Of a stretch of DNA of 64,000 nucleotides, positions 42,822-51,204 are shown one piece after another. This DNA is from Flaviflagellibacter deserti (GTDB lineage: Bacteria > Pseudomonadota > Alphaproteobacteria > Rhizobiales > Methylopilaceae), in NCBI RefSeq assembly GCF_042652085.1, contig NZ_JBHSJF010000006.1:1426001-1490000 (forward strand), given 5' to 3'. The position numbers and the translations under genes were made by a program. The first letter of the stretch is position 1, and each line of letters begins with the position of its first letter. The notes beneath the pieces are model-generated. The model did no database searches. It was not told the DNA's origin and saw only the letters and a program-made list of their open reading frames with translations.

Positions 42822-43790
42822 ATGAACATCACACGACGCAGCTTCAACGCCGGCCTCGCGGCCGTGGCAGGCGGGAGCCTTGCCGGTCTAGGCCCCGCGC
42901 ATGCAGCCGGCCCTTCGATCGAGATGATCGCGGCGGCGGGCCCCGGCGGCGGCTACGACACGCTGGCCCGTACCGTCCAGCAGATCGCGCAGGGCCAGAA
43001 AACGGTCTCGAGCGCGCAGGTCCTCAACGTGCCCGGCGCGGGCGGCACGGTCGGCCTCGCCCAGTTCGTCAACGCCAAGAAGCCGAACGGAATGCTGACG
43101 GTCGGGCTCGGCATGGTCGGCGCGGTGATCCTCAACAAGGCTCCTGTCACGCTCGACCAGGTGACACCCCTGGCCCGTCTCCAGGGCGAGTACCAGCCGC
43201 TCGTCGTATCGGCGCAGTCCGACATCAAGACGCTCGACGACCTGGTCAAGAAGTACAAGGACAATCCGGGTTCGGTGAGCTGGGGCGGATTCGGCCTCGG
43301 CAGTCCGGATCACCTCGTCAGCGCCCTCGTCGTCAAGGCGGTCGGCGGCGACGTGACCAAGATGAACTACATCGTGGTCGGCGCCGGCGGCGAGATGCTG
43401 CCGTTCGTGATTTCGAACAAGGTCACGGTCGCGACGGGCGGTTACGCCGAGTTCGCCGACCACATCAAGAGCGGCAAGCTGCGCGCGATCGGCATGTCCT
43501 CGCCGCAGCGACTGGCGGGCATCGACGTCCCGACCTTCAAGGAACAGGGCGTCGACGCGGAGCTCGTGAACTGGCGCGGCCTCGTCGCCTCGCCGGGTAT
43601 CGACGCGGCCAAGCTCGAAGAGCTCGACGGTGTCATCGCCAAGGTCGCCAAGAGCGATGAATGGGCGAAGGCCTGCAAGGACCGCGGCTGGGAGAATCTC
43701 CATATGCCGGCCGCCGAGTTCAAGACCTTCCTCGACACCGAGAAGACCCGCGTCGCATCGCTGCTGAAGGAACTCGGTCTCGCAAGCTGA
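42822..43790 (+). CDS. Tat-exported TTT substrate-binding protein (Bug family)
   Basis: 322 residues. The leader MNITRRSFNAGLAAVAGGSL has a twin-arginine motif (R5, R6), so folding before export is expected, unlike the Sec leader of the neighbouring TctC. The mature part (IEMIAAAGPGGGYDTLARTVQ, NVPGAGGTVGLAQFV) is of the Bug fold and resembles TctC proteins of tricarballylate/citrate systems. The ATG at 42822 follows GGGAGAATGGAC. It diverges from the tct operon by 173 bp and may feed the same permease. Confidence 0.9.
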   Translation: MNITRRSFNAGLAAVAGGSLAGLGPAHAAGPSIEMIAAAGPGGGYDTLARTVQQIAQGQKTVSSAQVLNVPGAGGTVGLAQFVNAKKPNGMLTVGLGMVGAVILNKAPVTLDQVTPLARLQGEYQPLVVSAQSDIKTLDDLVKKYKDNPGSVSWGGFGLGSPDHLVSALVVKAVGGDVTKMNYIVVGAGGEMLPFVISNKVTVATGGYAEFADHIKSGKLRAIGMSSPQRLAGIDVPTFKEQGVDAELVNWRGLVASPGIDAAKLEELDGVIAKVAKSDEWAKACKDRGWENLHMPAAEFKTFLDTEKTRVASLLKELGLAS

Positions 43791-43801
43791 GTGAATCGCG
43801 T

Positions 43802-43914
43802 GTTCCGGGACGGCGAAGCCGGGCCCGGAACCCATAGCCCCCGGTGTCAATGATTGAGCCGAGGCGCTGCGGAGTATGTGTCCCCGGCTCCGCTTTCGCG
43901 GCCCCGGGACACAT
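43802..43914. repeat. Intergenic palindrome pair, different class
   Basis: GTTCCGGG/CCCGGAAC (43802-43809, 43824-43831) is followed by ATGTGTCCC/GGGACACAT (43876-43884, 43906-43914). It fills the gap between the convergent binding-protein and aldo/keto reductase genes and can act as a bidirectional transcript end. Confidence 0.65.
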
Positions 43915-43941
43915 CACGCATCGCCGTCATCCTCCCTCTGA

Positions 43942-45000
43942 TCAACTCCTAGCCCGCAATTCGGCCTGCGAGCGTGCGATGATCCCGGGATAGCGCTTGC
44001 CCGGATACCAGGGCGTGGTCGCGACCTGATCGAAGCCGGGAATCGTCTCCATGTGCTGCACCATGCGGCGGCGCATGGCGGCATCCGGCAGCGGCCCTTT
44101 GAGCGCTCCGATGTTCTCGGCGGCATGGGCGGGGTTCGCGGTCGAGCTCAGCGCGCAGGTGACGTTCGGGTTCGAGATCACCCATTTCAGGAAGAACTGG
44201 GCCCAGTTCTCCGCGCCGAACTCCCGCGCGAAATCCGGCACCGGCCGCCCCTCGACCAGCTTGAACAGCCTCGCCTTCTCGAACGGCAGATTGGTCAGGA
44301 CGGCGACACCGCGATGGGCCGCCGCCGGAATGATCCGGTCTTCGGCCGCGCGGTTGGCGATCGAGTAATTGACCTGGACGAAATCGAGCGGCGCCTTGCC
44401 GATCCAGTCGACGAGGATCGAGTGATACGGATTTTCGAAATGGGTGATCCCGACATAGCGGACCCTGCCCTCCTTCTTCCAGCTGTTGAGCAGCGGCACG
44501 ATGAAGTCGACATTCACCAGACTGTGGCATTGCATGAGGTCGAACCGCTCCCGCCACAGCCGCGTCTGCGACTGCTGGAGGCTCGCCAGCGCATGGCTCT
44601 GGTCGGCGAGGAATTCGCCGGTCGCCCAGATCTTGTTGGCGATGAAAGCCTGGTCATTGATGCCGAGATCGGTCGCGAAATCGCCGACGGTGTTCTCGCT
44701 CGTTCCGTAAAGCGGCGAGGTGTCGATCATCCGGGCGCCGCCGTCCCAATAGGTACGGATGACCTCCCGAAGATGGTCGCGCTTTTCGCCAGGAAGCACG
44801 TCGAAGGTCAGGAACGTGCCGAGGCCAAGCGCGGGGATCGTTTCGTTGGTGCGGCCGATCGTGCGGCGGATGATGCCGTCACTGGCGGCCGGGGCGGTCT
44901 GGCTGAAAGCCGGGACGATACCGGGCATCGCCGCCGCAAGGCCGAGGCCGAGCGCGCCCTTGAAGATGTCGCGGCGGCTCGCTGTCGTCGGGTAAGTCAT
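43942..45000 (-). CDS. Aldo/keto reductase with Tat signal
   Basis: 352 residues. An N-terminal Tat-like leader (TASRRDIFKGALGLGLAAA, RR at 9-10, cleavage near AFSQ) precedes an AKR domain with the tetrad: Asp and Tyr in DTSPLYGTSE, Lys in ANKIW, His in MQCHSLVN. AKRs reduce carbonyls with NAD(P)H; export of such an enzyme raises the question of its cofactor in the periplasm. The ATG at 45000 follows GGAGC; frames further upstream are rejected. Divergent from an AraC regulator. Confidence 0.9.
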   Translation of the reverse strand: MTYPTTASRRDIFKGALGLGLAAAMPGIVPAFSQTAPAASDGIIRRTIGRTNETIPALGLGTFLTFDVLPGEKRDHLREVIRTYWDGGARMIDTSPLYGTSENTVGDFATDLGINDQAFIANKIWATGEFLADQSHALASLQQSQTRLWRERFDLMQCHSLVNVDFIVPLLNSWKKEGRVRYVGITHFENPYHSILVDWIGKAPLDFVQVNYSIANRAAEDRIIPAAAHRGVAVLTNLPFEKARLFKLVEGRPVPDFAREFGAENWAQFFLKWVISNPNVTCALSSTANPAHAAENIGALKGPLPDAAMRRRMVQHMETIPGFDQVATTPWYPGKRYPGIIARSQAELRARS

Positions 45001-45226
45001 GATTAGCTCCATCGAGCGGCAATCCCGCTCCCATGGCGCCAAACTGCCTGCGCGCGGAAGATCGCGCGCTCCCGATCCTGACCGCGTTTGTCGGATCCTC
45101 GCGGAAATCACGCATGGATTTGTAACGAAATCTGTCAGGCCGGCCTGCTGGCGATCCTCGCTACAAAAAATCCGGCACACGCACGCCTGTCGATAGTAGT
45201 TCGGGCAATAAGCAGGAGCACATCCG

Positions 45227-46066
45227 ATGCGTGTCCGCAGGCTCGATCCCCTACCCCGCGACTGGCAGAATTTCGCCTGGGCGGGCGGCAGCTTCGATAC
45301 CGCCCGCCGGCCCTATACCGACGTCGTGGAAGGCACGATCCGGACTCCGGATCACATCCTGATCGCCACCCTGAGCGGCGGAGCGGAGAGGATCGAGGTC
45401 GAGACGGATTGCGGCCACCTTTATTCAGGCCCCGACCGCGCGGGCTCGGTCTCGTTCATTCCCGCTAATTCGGAGCGCCGGATGCGGATGCGCGGCGTGG
45501 ACATGCGCTGGGCTTCGATCGCGTTCGATCCCGACACGGGAGACAACGAGGAGAGGTTCGACTTCGCGCCGTTCACCCATGCCGAGGACTCGTTCCTGTT
45601 CGGTCTCGTGCAGGAATTCGCCCGGCTGCATACGGCCGGCGGAGTGCTCTCCACTCTCTATTGCGAGACGATGACGGACGCGCTGCGGAGCTATATGGGC
45701 TGCCGTTATGGCCGGCCGGCATCCGCCCCTGCCCGGCCATGGGCGCTGGCGCCGTGGCGCCTCCGGCGCATCGCCGAGTTCGTCGACGCGCATCTGGAAC
45801 GCGACATACGGATCGCGGAATTGGCTCAGGAGATCGGTCTGTCCGCCGGGCATCTCCATCGCGCCTTCCGTGAAACGACAGGCGCGACGCCGCTCGATTT
45901 CATCACCCGCCGAAGGATCGAACGGGCGATGCGGATATTGTCGACGGAGAAGGTGTCGGTGCTCGATCTGTCGCTGCGCGTCGGCTTCCAGAGCGTCAGC
46001 CATTTCACGCGGACGTTCCGGCGGATCAGCGGCGTCAATCCGTCCCGGTTTCGCGGCGATCTTTAG
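45227..46066 (+). CDS. AraC family transcriptional regulator
   Basis: 279 residues. The C-terminal two-HTH domain (about 175-275): DIRIAELAQEIGLSAGHLHRAFRE for the first and VLDLSLRVGFQSVSHFTRTFRR for the second helix-turn-helix, followed by GVNPSRFRG. The N-terminal 150 residues form a cupin-like sensor of unknown ligand. GCAGGAG precedes the ATG. It diverges from the aldo/keto reductase gene by 226 bp and is the likely regulator of it. Confidence 0.93.
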   Translation: MRVRRLDPLPRDWQNFAWAGGSFDTARRPYTDVVEGTIRTPDHILIATLSGGAERIEVETDCGHLYSGPDRAGSVSFIPANSERRMRMRGVDMRWASIAFDPDTGDNEERFDFAPFTHAEDSFLFGLVQEFARLHTAGGVLSTLYCETMTDALRSYMGCRYGRPASAPARPWALAPWRLRRIAEFVDAHLERDIRIAELAQEIGLSAGHLHRAFRETTGATPLDFITRRRIERAMRILSTEKVSVLDLSLRVGFQSVSHFTRTFRRISGVNPSRFRGDL

Positions 46067-46233
46067 GCCCGAGCCAGACGCTCGGTCCCGTTGACGCTGT
46101 CACGGAGCGTCTCGATGAGTTCGGCCGCTTCTTGCAGGATGCTGATCAGATCGCTCTCCGGCACATCTTCAATATCGTCGGCGTAGAAACGCAGACGGAA
46201 AAGAATGTCGGGCCGCTTGATTTCATATTCCAT
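46063..46233 (-). CDS. Small hypothetical protein (56 residues)
   Basis: MEYEIKRPDILFRLRFYADDIED followed by a helix SDLISILQEAAELIETLRDSV. Acidic, helical, no known domain. GAGGGATTCG precedes the ATG at 46233, favouring it over an upstream in-frame start at 46299. Its stop overlaps the AraC gene end by 4 bp on the opposite strand. Confidence 0.65.
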   Translation of the reverse strand: MEYEIKRPDILFRLRFYADDIEDVPESDLISILQEAAELIETLRDSVNGTERLARA

Positions 46234-46387
46234 CGAATCCCTCACGACTTTCGCGAAGACACGACTTGGAGCGCGCGATCCGCTCCGATTACTGGCCACG
46301 ATAAGCTTCTGAGATAACCCGGCACTGTAATCGGCGGAAAACGACAGTCAATCGGGGTTGCAACTGATTTCGATCACTACTTTGTCA

Positions 46388-46416
46388 TGAAAAAAGCCGC
46401 CCCGAAGGGCGGCTCT
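46388..46416 (-). terminator. Rho-independent terminator of leuA
   Basis: AGCCGCCC/GGGCGGCT stem (46395-46402, 46407-46414) with loop CGAA, followed on the minus strand by six T. It lies 27 bp beyond the leuA stop. Confidence 0.9.
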
Positions 46417-46442
46417 CATTTCCGTGCAGCCTGCGCACGAGA

Positions 46443-47990
46443 TCAGGCCATCATGACCTGGGCGCCAACCGTGTTGCGCTTGATCATCAGCTTGTTGAGG
46501 CCGGCCACATAGGCGCGGGCGGACGCGACGAGTGTATCCGGGTCCGCGGCACGGCCGGTAACGGTCTTGCCGTTCTCGGTGAGACGGACCGAAACCTCGG
46601 CCTGGGCGTCGGTGCCCTCGGTCACGGCGTGGACCTGATAGAGCTCCAACACCGCTTCGTTCGGAACGAGCGTCTTGATCGAGTTGAAGATCGCATCGAC
46701 CGGGCCGTTGCCGGTTTCCTGCACCGTCTTGTGCTCGCCGTCGATATCGAGCGTCACCGTCGACTGGGCGCCGAGCGTGCCGGCGATCACCGTCAGCGAC
46801 AGCACCTTGATACGGTCGTCGGCCAGCGCGATCTCCTGATCGACCAGCGCCTCGATGTCCTCGTCGTAGACGTGCTTCTTGCGGTCGGCCAATGCCTTGA
46901 ACTGGTTGAAGGCGTCCTCGAACGCGTTCTCGCCCAGTTGGTAGCCGAGATCCTTCAGCTTGGTGCGGAAGGCGGCGCGGCCGGAATGCTTGCCCATCAC
47001 CAGCGAGGTCTTGGTCACGCCCACCGATTCCGGCGTCATGATCTCGTAGGTCTGCGCGTTCTTCAGCATGCCGTCCTGATGGATGCCGCTCTCGTGCGCG
47101 AAGGCGTTCCGGCCGACGATGGCCTTGTTGTACTGGACCGGGAACGAGGTGACGGCCGAGACCAGCTTGGAAGCGCGGGTCAGCATGGTGGCGTCGATGT
47201 CGGTCGAATACGGCAGCACGTCGCGACGGGTGCGGAGCGCCATCACGACCTCCTCCAGCGCGGCATTGCCGGCACGCTCGCCGAGGCCATTGATCGTGCA
47301 TTCGATCTGCCGCGCGCCACCGGCGACGCCGGCCAGCGAATTCGCGACGGCCAGACCCAGATCGTCATGGCAATGGGTCGAGAAGATCGCCTGATCGGCG
47401 TTCGGTACCTTCTCGATCATGGTCCGGAACATGTGGGCGTATTCGTCCGGGGTCGAATAGCCGACCGTGTCCGGCAGGTTGATCGTGGTCGCGCCGGCCT
47501 TGATGGCGGTCTCGACGCAGCGCGCCAGGTAATCCAGCGGAGTGCGGGTCGCATCCATCGCCGACCACTCGACGTCCTCGACGAGATTGCGCGCCTGCGC
47601 GACCGTCGCGGCGATGATCTCGATCACCTGCTCCTGCGTCTTGCGCATCTGGTGTTCCAGATGGATCGGCGAGGTCGACACAAAAGTGTGGATGCGGCCG
47701 CGCTGGGCGAGACGCACGGCCTCGCCGGCACGGGCGATGTCACCGGGAATGGCGCGGGCCAGACCCGCGATGACGGCCTTCTTGGCGCGGCGGGCGATCT
47801 CCTGCACGCTCTCGAAATCGCCGACGCTGGCGATCGGGAAGCCGGCCTCGATGATGTCGACGCCCATCTCCTCCAGGAGTTCGGCGACTTCGAGCTTCTC
47901 CTCGAAGGTCATCGAGGCCCCGGGACACTGCTCGCCGTCGCGCAGGGTGGTGTCGAAGATTACGACGCGGTCGCTTGCGGAATTCGTCAT
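46443..47990 (-). CDS. leuA: 2-isopropylmalate synthase
   Basis: First committed step of leucine synthesis: acetyl-CoA plus 2-oxoisovalerate. 515 residues. HMGL-like barrel with DTTLRDGEQCPGASM near the N-terminus and HCHDDLGLAVANS (metal His ligands), NGLGERAGN, and the C-terminal LeuA regulatory domain (about 390-515) that binds leucine for feedback inhibition. Upstream lies a leucine-rich leader peptide and a hairpin, indicating attenuation as well. Confidence 0.97.
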   Translation of the reverse strand: MTNSASDRVVIFDTTLRDGEQCPGASMTFEEKLEVAELLEEMGVDIIEAGFPIASVGDFESVQEIARRAKKAVIAGLARAIPGDIARAGEAVRLAQRGRIHTFVSTSPIHLEHQMRKTQEQVIEIIAATVAQARNLVEDVEWSAMDATRTPLDYLARCVETAIKAGATTINLPDTVGYSTPDEYAHMFRTMIEKVPNADQAIFSTHCHDDLGLAVANSLAGVAGGARQIECTINGLGERAGNAALEEVVMALRTRRDVLPYSTDIDATMLTRASKLVSAVTSFPVQYNKAIVGRNAFAHESGIHQDGMLKNAQTYEIMTPESVGVTKTSLVMGKHSGRAAFRTKLKDLGYQLGENAFEDAFNQFKALADRKKHVYDEDIEALVDQEIALADDRIKVLSLTVIAGTLGAQSTVTLDIDGEHKTVQETGNGPVDAIFNSIKTLVPNEAVLELYQVHAVTEGTDAQAEVSVRLTENGKTVTGRAADPDTLVASARAYVAGLNKLMIKRNTVGAQVMMA

Positions 47991-48063
47991 CGGAAACTGC
48001 CTTCTGAATTTTTCGCCCGGCCTGGTCAGCGCGGGTTGGGTTTGTCTTCTGAGCGGTCAAAGT

Positions 48064-48103
48064 CCCCTGAGCGCCCAGGCAAAGCCCGGCCGGCCCTCAG
48101 GGG
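48064..48103 (-). promoter_or_regulatory. leuA: Candidate attenuator hairpin of leuA
   Basis: On the minus strand CCCCTGAG (48103-48096, containing the leader stop codon) pairs with CTCAGGGG (48071-48064), followed by ACTTTGACC. GCCTGG inside its loop can instead pair with CCAGGC at 48025-48020, giving two alternative folds. The T-run is weak, so termination strength is uncertain. Confidence 0.55.
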
Positions 48104-48192
48104 CGGCTAAGAAGGAGCCCGGAAAGAAGGCGCGCGACGCCGGCGGCGAAACGCCGTGCGGTCTTGTCGTCGATCGTGGTGCGGACCAGCAT
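48097..48192 (-). CDS. leuA leader peptide (31 residues, Leu-rich end)
   Basis: Starts at ATG 48192 after GGAACGCGACGACC and encodes MLVRTTIDDKTARRF..., ending ARLLSGLLLSRP. Five of the seven codons 22-28 are leucine (CTT CTT TCC GGG CTC CTT CTT), and CTT is a rare codon in this GC-rich genome. The stop codon lies within a hairpin about 100 bp before leuA. This is the layout of ribosome-mediated attenuation: leucyl-tRNA shortage would stall the ribosome at the Leu codons. A longer in-frame extension to 48462 is not needed. Confidence 0.75.
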   Translation of the reverse strand: MLVRTTIDDKTARRFAAGVARLLSGLLLSRP

Positions 48193-48373
48193 GGTCGTCG
48201 CGTTCCGTTTGCGCCTGTCGTTCAACTCTGCCGCACGCCGATTACCAAACCGTGTGCGCGGCAGAGCGGCTTGATAGCCGACTTCCTGTGTGTCGGGCAA
48301 GTCGAGACCTTCGTCCGTCTTGCCCGCTTGGGTCCCGCTGCCTAATCCTTGAGGCGTGTTTCCGGGGGTATCC

Positions 48374-48646
48374 ATGCCGCGTCTTCCGCTTCTTCTCGCA
48401 GCAATTATGCTGACTGCCTCGCCCGCTTTCGCGCAGAAGGTCGACTGCAAGGTCCAGATCACGAAGTATCAGAAGCTGCTCGACAACGATCTCCGCATCG
48501 GCTTCGTCGGCAAGGAAATCTACGCCAAGGCGAGCGCGGACTTGGTCAAGACCAACGAACTCTGCAAAGCGGGCCAGAACGACGCCGCGATCCAGGCCGT
48601 GTTGGCGACCAAGAAGCGCTACGGCTATCCGCCCCAGCTGCAGTGA
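48374..48646 (+). CDS. Small secreted hypothetical protein (90 residues)
   Basis: Sec signal peptide MPRLPLLLAAIMLTASPAFAQ, then a short helical mature part with two Cys (VDCKVQITKYQKLLDND and TNELCKAGQND) and an end KKRYGYPPQLQ. No domain recognised. GGGGGTATCC precedes the ATG; an in-frame GTG at 48356 is an alternative. Probably periplasmic. Divergent from the leuA leader. Confidence 0.72.
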   Translation: MPRLPLLLAAIMLTASPAFAQKVDCKVQITKYQKLLDNDLRIGFVGKEIYAKASADLVKTNELCKAGQNDAAIQAVLATKKRYGYPPQLQ

Positions 48647-49369
48647 TCAGTCGGGCAGTATCTGCGAGGCGATAGCCCGCGCGTAAGCCGGGGTGACCGC
48701 CTGATCGATGTCGCTCATCGCGCGTGCGAAAACGACTTCGGACAGTTCCGGTTTCTCGTCCTTCGCCAGATAGGCAGCCACGGCCTCGGCCGCCTGCGCT
48801 GCATCGAGCGCCGTATCATAGCGGCGCATGCAGCCGAACAGACCGCCATCCCAGACGATCCAGCGATCGTCCGTCGCCGTCAGGTAAGCGCCGAGGCCGG
48901 TTTCCTCATCGAGTTCGCGAAGGATCGAGCCTTCGATGTCGAGCCGGTCATCGACGATGTCGGCGCGGTCCGGCGTTCCGCACGGGAAGTAAAGGTTGCC
49001 GGCATTGTTGGTGTGGGCGGCCATCCGGCCGAACAGTAGCGCGCCATCGCTCGTCACGACCGCCGCCGCGCCGAACAGATTGAAGGCGCCGGCCGGAGGG
49101 AAATTGAGGCTCTGCCAATACATCAGCGCGGAGTACGAGACGATCGTATGTGTCGAGACGAGTTGGGAACCCGTGATCTCGACACTACGGGCGATGATCA
49201 CCTCGCCGTCGAACAGTTCCGGCTTCCTGGCCTTGGCCGTGGCCCAGTTCGCGGCAATGGCGGCGGAATTGTTCTCCGCCCAGGGCCACACCTCGTCGAC
49301 CATCCGGCATTCGAACGACGTGACGTCGCCCACGATGGGAGCCCTGCCGGACGGATTCAAGATGCTCAT
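48647..49369 (-). CDS. NUDIX family hydrolase
   Basis: 240 residues. The Nudix box is at about residues 135-165: GTPDRADIV, then EGSILRELDEETGL, giving the REL-x-EE-x-G core. The 130-residue N-terminal extension with ANNSAAIAANW-like sequence and LFGRMAAHTNNAGNLYFP is larger than in minimal Nudix enzymes. It would cleave a nucleoside diphosphate-linked metabolite; substrate unknown. It overlaps the PhzF gene by 4 bp and is the last gene of pdxY-phzF-nudix. Confidence 0.85.
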   Translation of the reverse strand: MSILNPSGRAPIVGDVTSFECRMVDEVWPWAENNSAAIAANWATAKARKPELFDGEVIIARSVEITGSQLVSTHTIVSYSALMYWQSLNFPPAGAFNLFGAAAVVTSDGALLFGRMAAHTNNAGNLYFPCGTPDRADIVDDRLDIEGSILRELDEETGLGAYLTATDDRWIVWDGGLFGCMRRYDTALDAAQAAEAVAAYLAKDEKPELSEVVFARAMSDIDQAVTPAYARAIASQILPD

Positions 49370-50274
49370 GCGGTGATGGTGCCCTCAGATACGACGACCG
49401 CCTCGCCGCCGATCGTACCTCCAGTCAGCGCGCCGTCCCAGACGTCGAGGCCGAGCACGATGCGGCTCGGGCGGCCCATCACGCGGCCCTGCTCGATGAC
49501 ATAGGTGTGCTGGCCATTGCCGGATGGCTGGAATTTCATCAGCACGCCCGCGAAGCTCGCGGCCGCCGAGCCGGTCGCCGGGTCTTCGGTGACGCCCATT
49601 CCCGGCGCGAACATGCGGGTGTCGAAGCTGGCATCGGGACTGACACCACCCGGCGTGTAGAGATGTGCAGCGTTGTGAGAATCGGTGCCGAAAGCCTTAG
49701 CCCAATGCTGTGCATGGATCGCGGCGCGATCGAGCGCATCGCGCGACTTCAGCGGCACGAAGGTGAAGGGAGCACCGACGCCGAACCGGCTCGGCACGTG
49801 ATTGCCGAACCCGATGTCGGAGGCGTCCAGCCCGAGCGCCTCCGCGATGTCTGCGGCGGGTGCCGCCTCGCCGGCTTCATAAGGTAGCTTCGGCAGCTCG
49901 AACCGCGCGCGGCCGGTATCGCTTGCAGACAGACGGACCGTGCACGGGACGAGACCGATCTTCTCCTCGATGGTGAAGTTCAGGTCGTGGCCGATGCTGG
50001 CCTTGTTGAGCATCGCGAGCAGGACGGCCGAGCCGACCGTCGGATGGCCGGCGAAAGGCAGTTCTCCACCGGGCATGAAGATGCGCACGGCGGAGAGATT
50101 GACCGAGTCCTGCGGCGGTTGGACGAACACGGTCTCCGACAGGTTGAACTCGCGGGCGATGGCCTGCATCGCCTCGGTCTCAAGTCCCTCGGAGTCGAGA
50201 ACAACCGCAAGCTGGTTGCCGGTGAACCGCTTGTCGGTGAAGACGTCGAGCGTGACGAAACGACGGGATTTCAT
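49366..50274 (-). CDS. PhzF family isomerase
   Basis: 302 residues. DVFTDKRFTGNQLAVVLD, then FNLSETVFV (catalytic Glu region), PGGELPFAGHPTVGSA and the closing EDPATGSAAASFAG are diagnostic of the PhzF/diaminopimelate-epimerase fold. The family includes phenazine isomerase but most members are uncharacterised; no phenazine genes are nearby. Translationally coupled with pdxY upstream and the Nudix gene downstream (4-bp overlaps each). Confidence 0.92.
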   Translation of the reverse strand: MKSRRFVTLDVFTDKRFTGNQLAVVLDSEGLETEAMQAIAREFNLSETVFVQPPQDSVNLSAVRIFMPGGELPFAGHPTVGSAVLLAMLNKASIGHDLNFTIEEKIGLVPCTVRLSASDTGRARFELPKLPYEAGEAAPAADIAEALGLDASDIGFGNHVPSRFGVGAPFTFVPLKSRDALDRAAIHAQHWAKAFGTDSHNAAHLYTPGGVSPDASFDTRMFAPGMGVTEDPATGSAAASFAGVLMKFQPSGNGQHTYVIEQGRVMGRPSRIVLGLDVWDGALTGGTIGGEAVVVSEGTITA

Positions 50275-51119
50275 AGCGGCTCAGCCTCGAAGCGGGTGGT
50301 CGGCTTCACGAACTCGTCCTGCGCGGCGACAGACAGGATCTCCCGCGATCCGGCGTCCGATGTGCGCTTGAGGAGGCCGTAGACCGACGATGCCGCGCGA
50401 GCCAAAGCCTCGGCAGCGCTGCCGGTCTCCATGAAGTGGACGAAGAACAGAGCGGCGATCGCGTCCCCTGCCCCGTTGACCGAGACTGGGAGAAGCGGCG
50501 TGCGGACGCGCGAACGTTTGCCGGCATCGGAGACAACGAGATCGAGTGAGCCGAGCGGCGTGTCGTCCGTTTGCAGGCTGGTGACGACCACCACTTTGGG
50601 GCCGAGTTCGTGGACTGCGTCGAGTGCGCGGGCCAGGTCCTCTGTTCCCTTCACTTCCATGCCGGACAGAAGTTCGAGCTCGAAATGGTTCGGCGTGATG
50701 ATGTCGGCGGCCGGGACCGCGCGCGCCTTCATGAATTCCGGAATGCCAGGCCGCACGAACACGCCGCGCCCGACATCGCCGATCACCGGGTCGCAGCAAT
50801 AGAGCGCGCCGGGATGCGCCGTCTTCACCCGCTCGACGGCGTCGAGGATCGCCTCGCCGATCGAGGCATCGCCCATATAACCGGACAGCACGCCGTCGCA
50901 GGTCCCGAGCACGCCGCGCTCGGCGATGCCGTCGACGACCTCGCGGATCGCCTCGCCGGAGAAAACCTGGCCTTTCCAGGCGCCGTAGCCGGTGTGGTTG
51001 GAGAACTGGACCGTGTTGACGGCCCAGACCTCGTGGCCGAGGCGCTGCATCGGAAAAACCGCCGACGCATTGCCGACATGGCCGTAGGCGACCCAGGACT
51101 GGATGGACAGGATGTTCAT
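50271..51119 (-). CDS. pdxY: Pyridoxal kinase PdxY
   Basis: 282 residues, ribokinase-like. Phosphorylates pyridoxal to PLP in the B6 salvage pathway. MNILSIQSWVAYGHVGNASAVFP, GVLSGYMGDASIG, YCCDPVIGDVGRGVFVRPGIPEF, the anion hole and catalytic Asp in SVNGAGDAIAALFF. It opens an operon with a PhzF protein and a Nudix hydrolase. Confidence 0.93.
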   Translation of the reverse strand: MNILSIQSWVAYGHVGNASAVFPMQRLGHEVWAVNTVQFSNHTGYGAWKGQVFSGEAIREVVDGIAERGVLGTCDGVLSGYMGDASIGEAILDAVERVKTAHPGALYCCDPVIGDVGRGVFVRPGIPEFMKARAVPAADIITPNHFELELLSGMEVKGTEDLARALDAVHELGPKVVVVTSLQTDDTPLGSLDLVVSDAGKRSRVRTPLLPVSVNGAGDAIAALFFVHFMETGSAAEALARAASSVYGLLKRTSDAGSREILSVAAQDEFVKPTTRFEAEPL

Positions 51120-51204
51120 GACGCACCTTCGAGAGGATGCGCTTTAGGGCAGAGTTGGCAGGCGGCAAAGCGAAAAGGCGTGATGACTGCCATCACGCGA
51201 AACG

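Noticed and set aside
45100..45180. Possible operator GGATTTGTA / TACAAAAAATCC between the aldo/keto reductase and AraC genes
   Set aside because: The arms match imperfectly and the spacing is irregular; not enough to call a site.
48193..48462. N-terminal extension of the leuA leader peptide to 48462
   Set aside because: It is antisense to the small secreted protein gene, and the ATG at 48192 has its own ribosome site; only the C-terminal part shows the leucine run.
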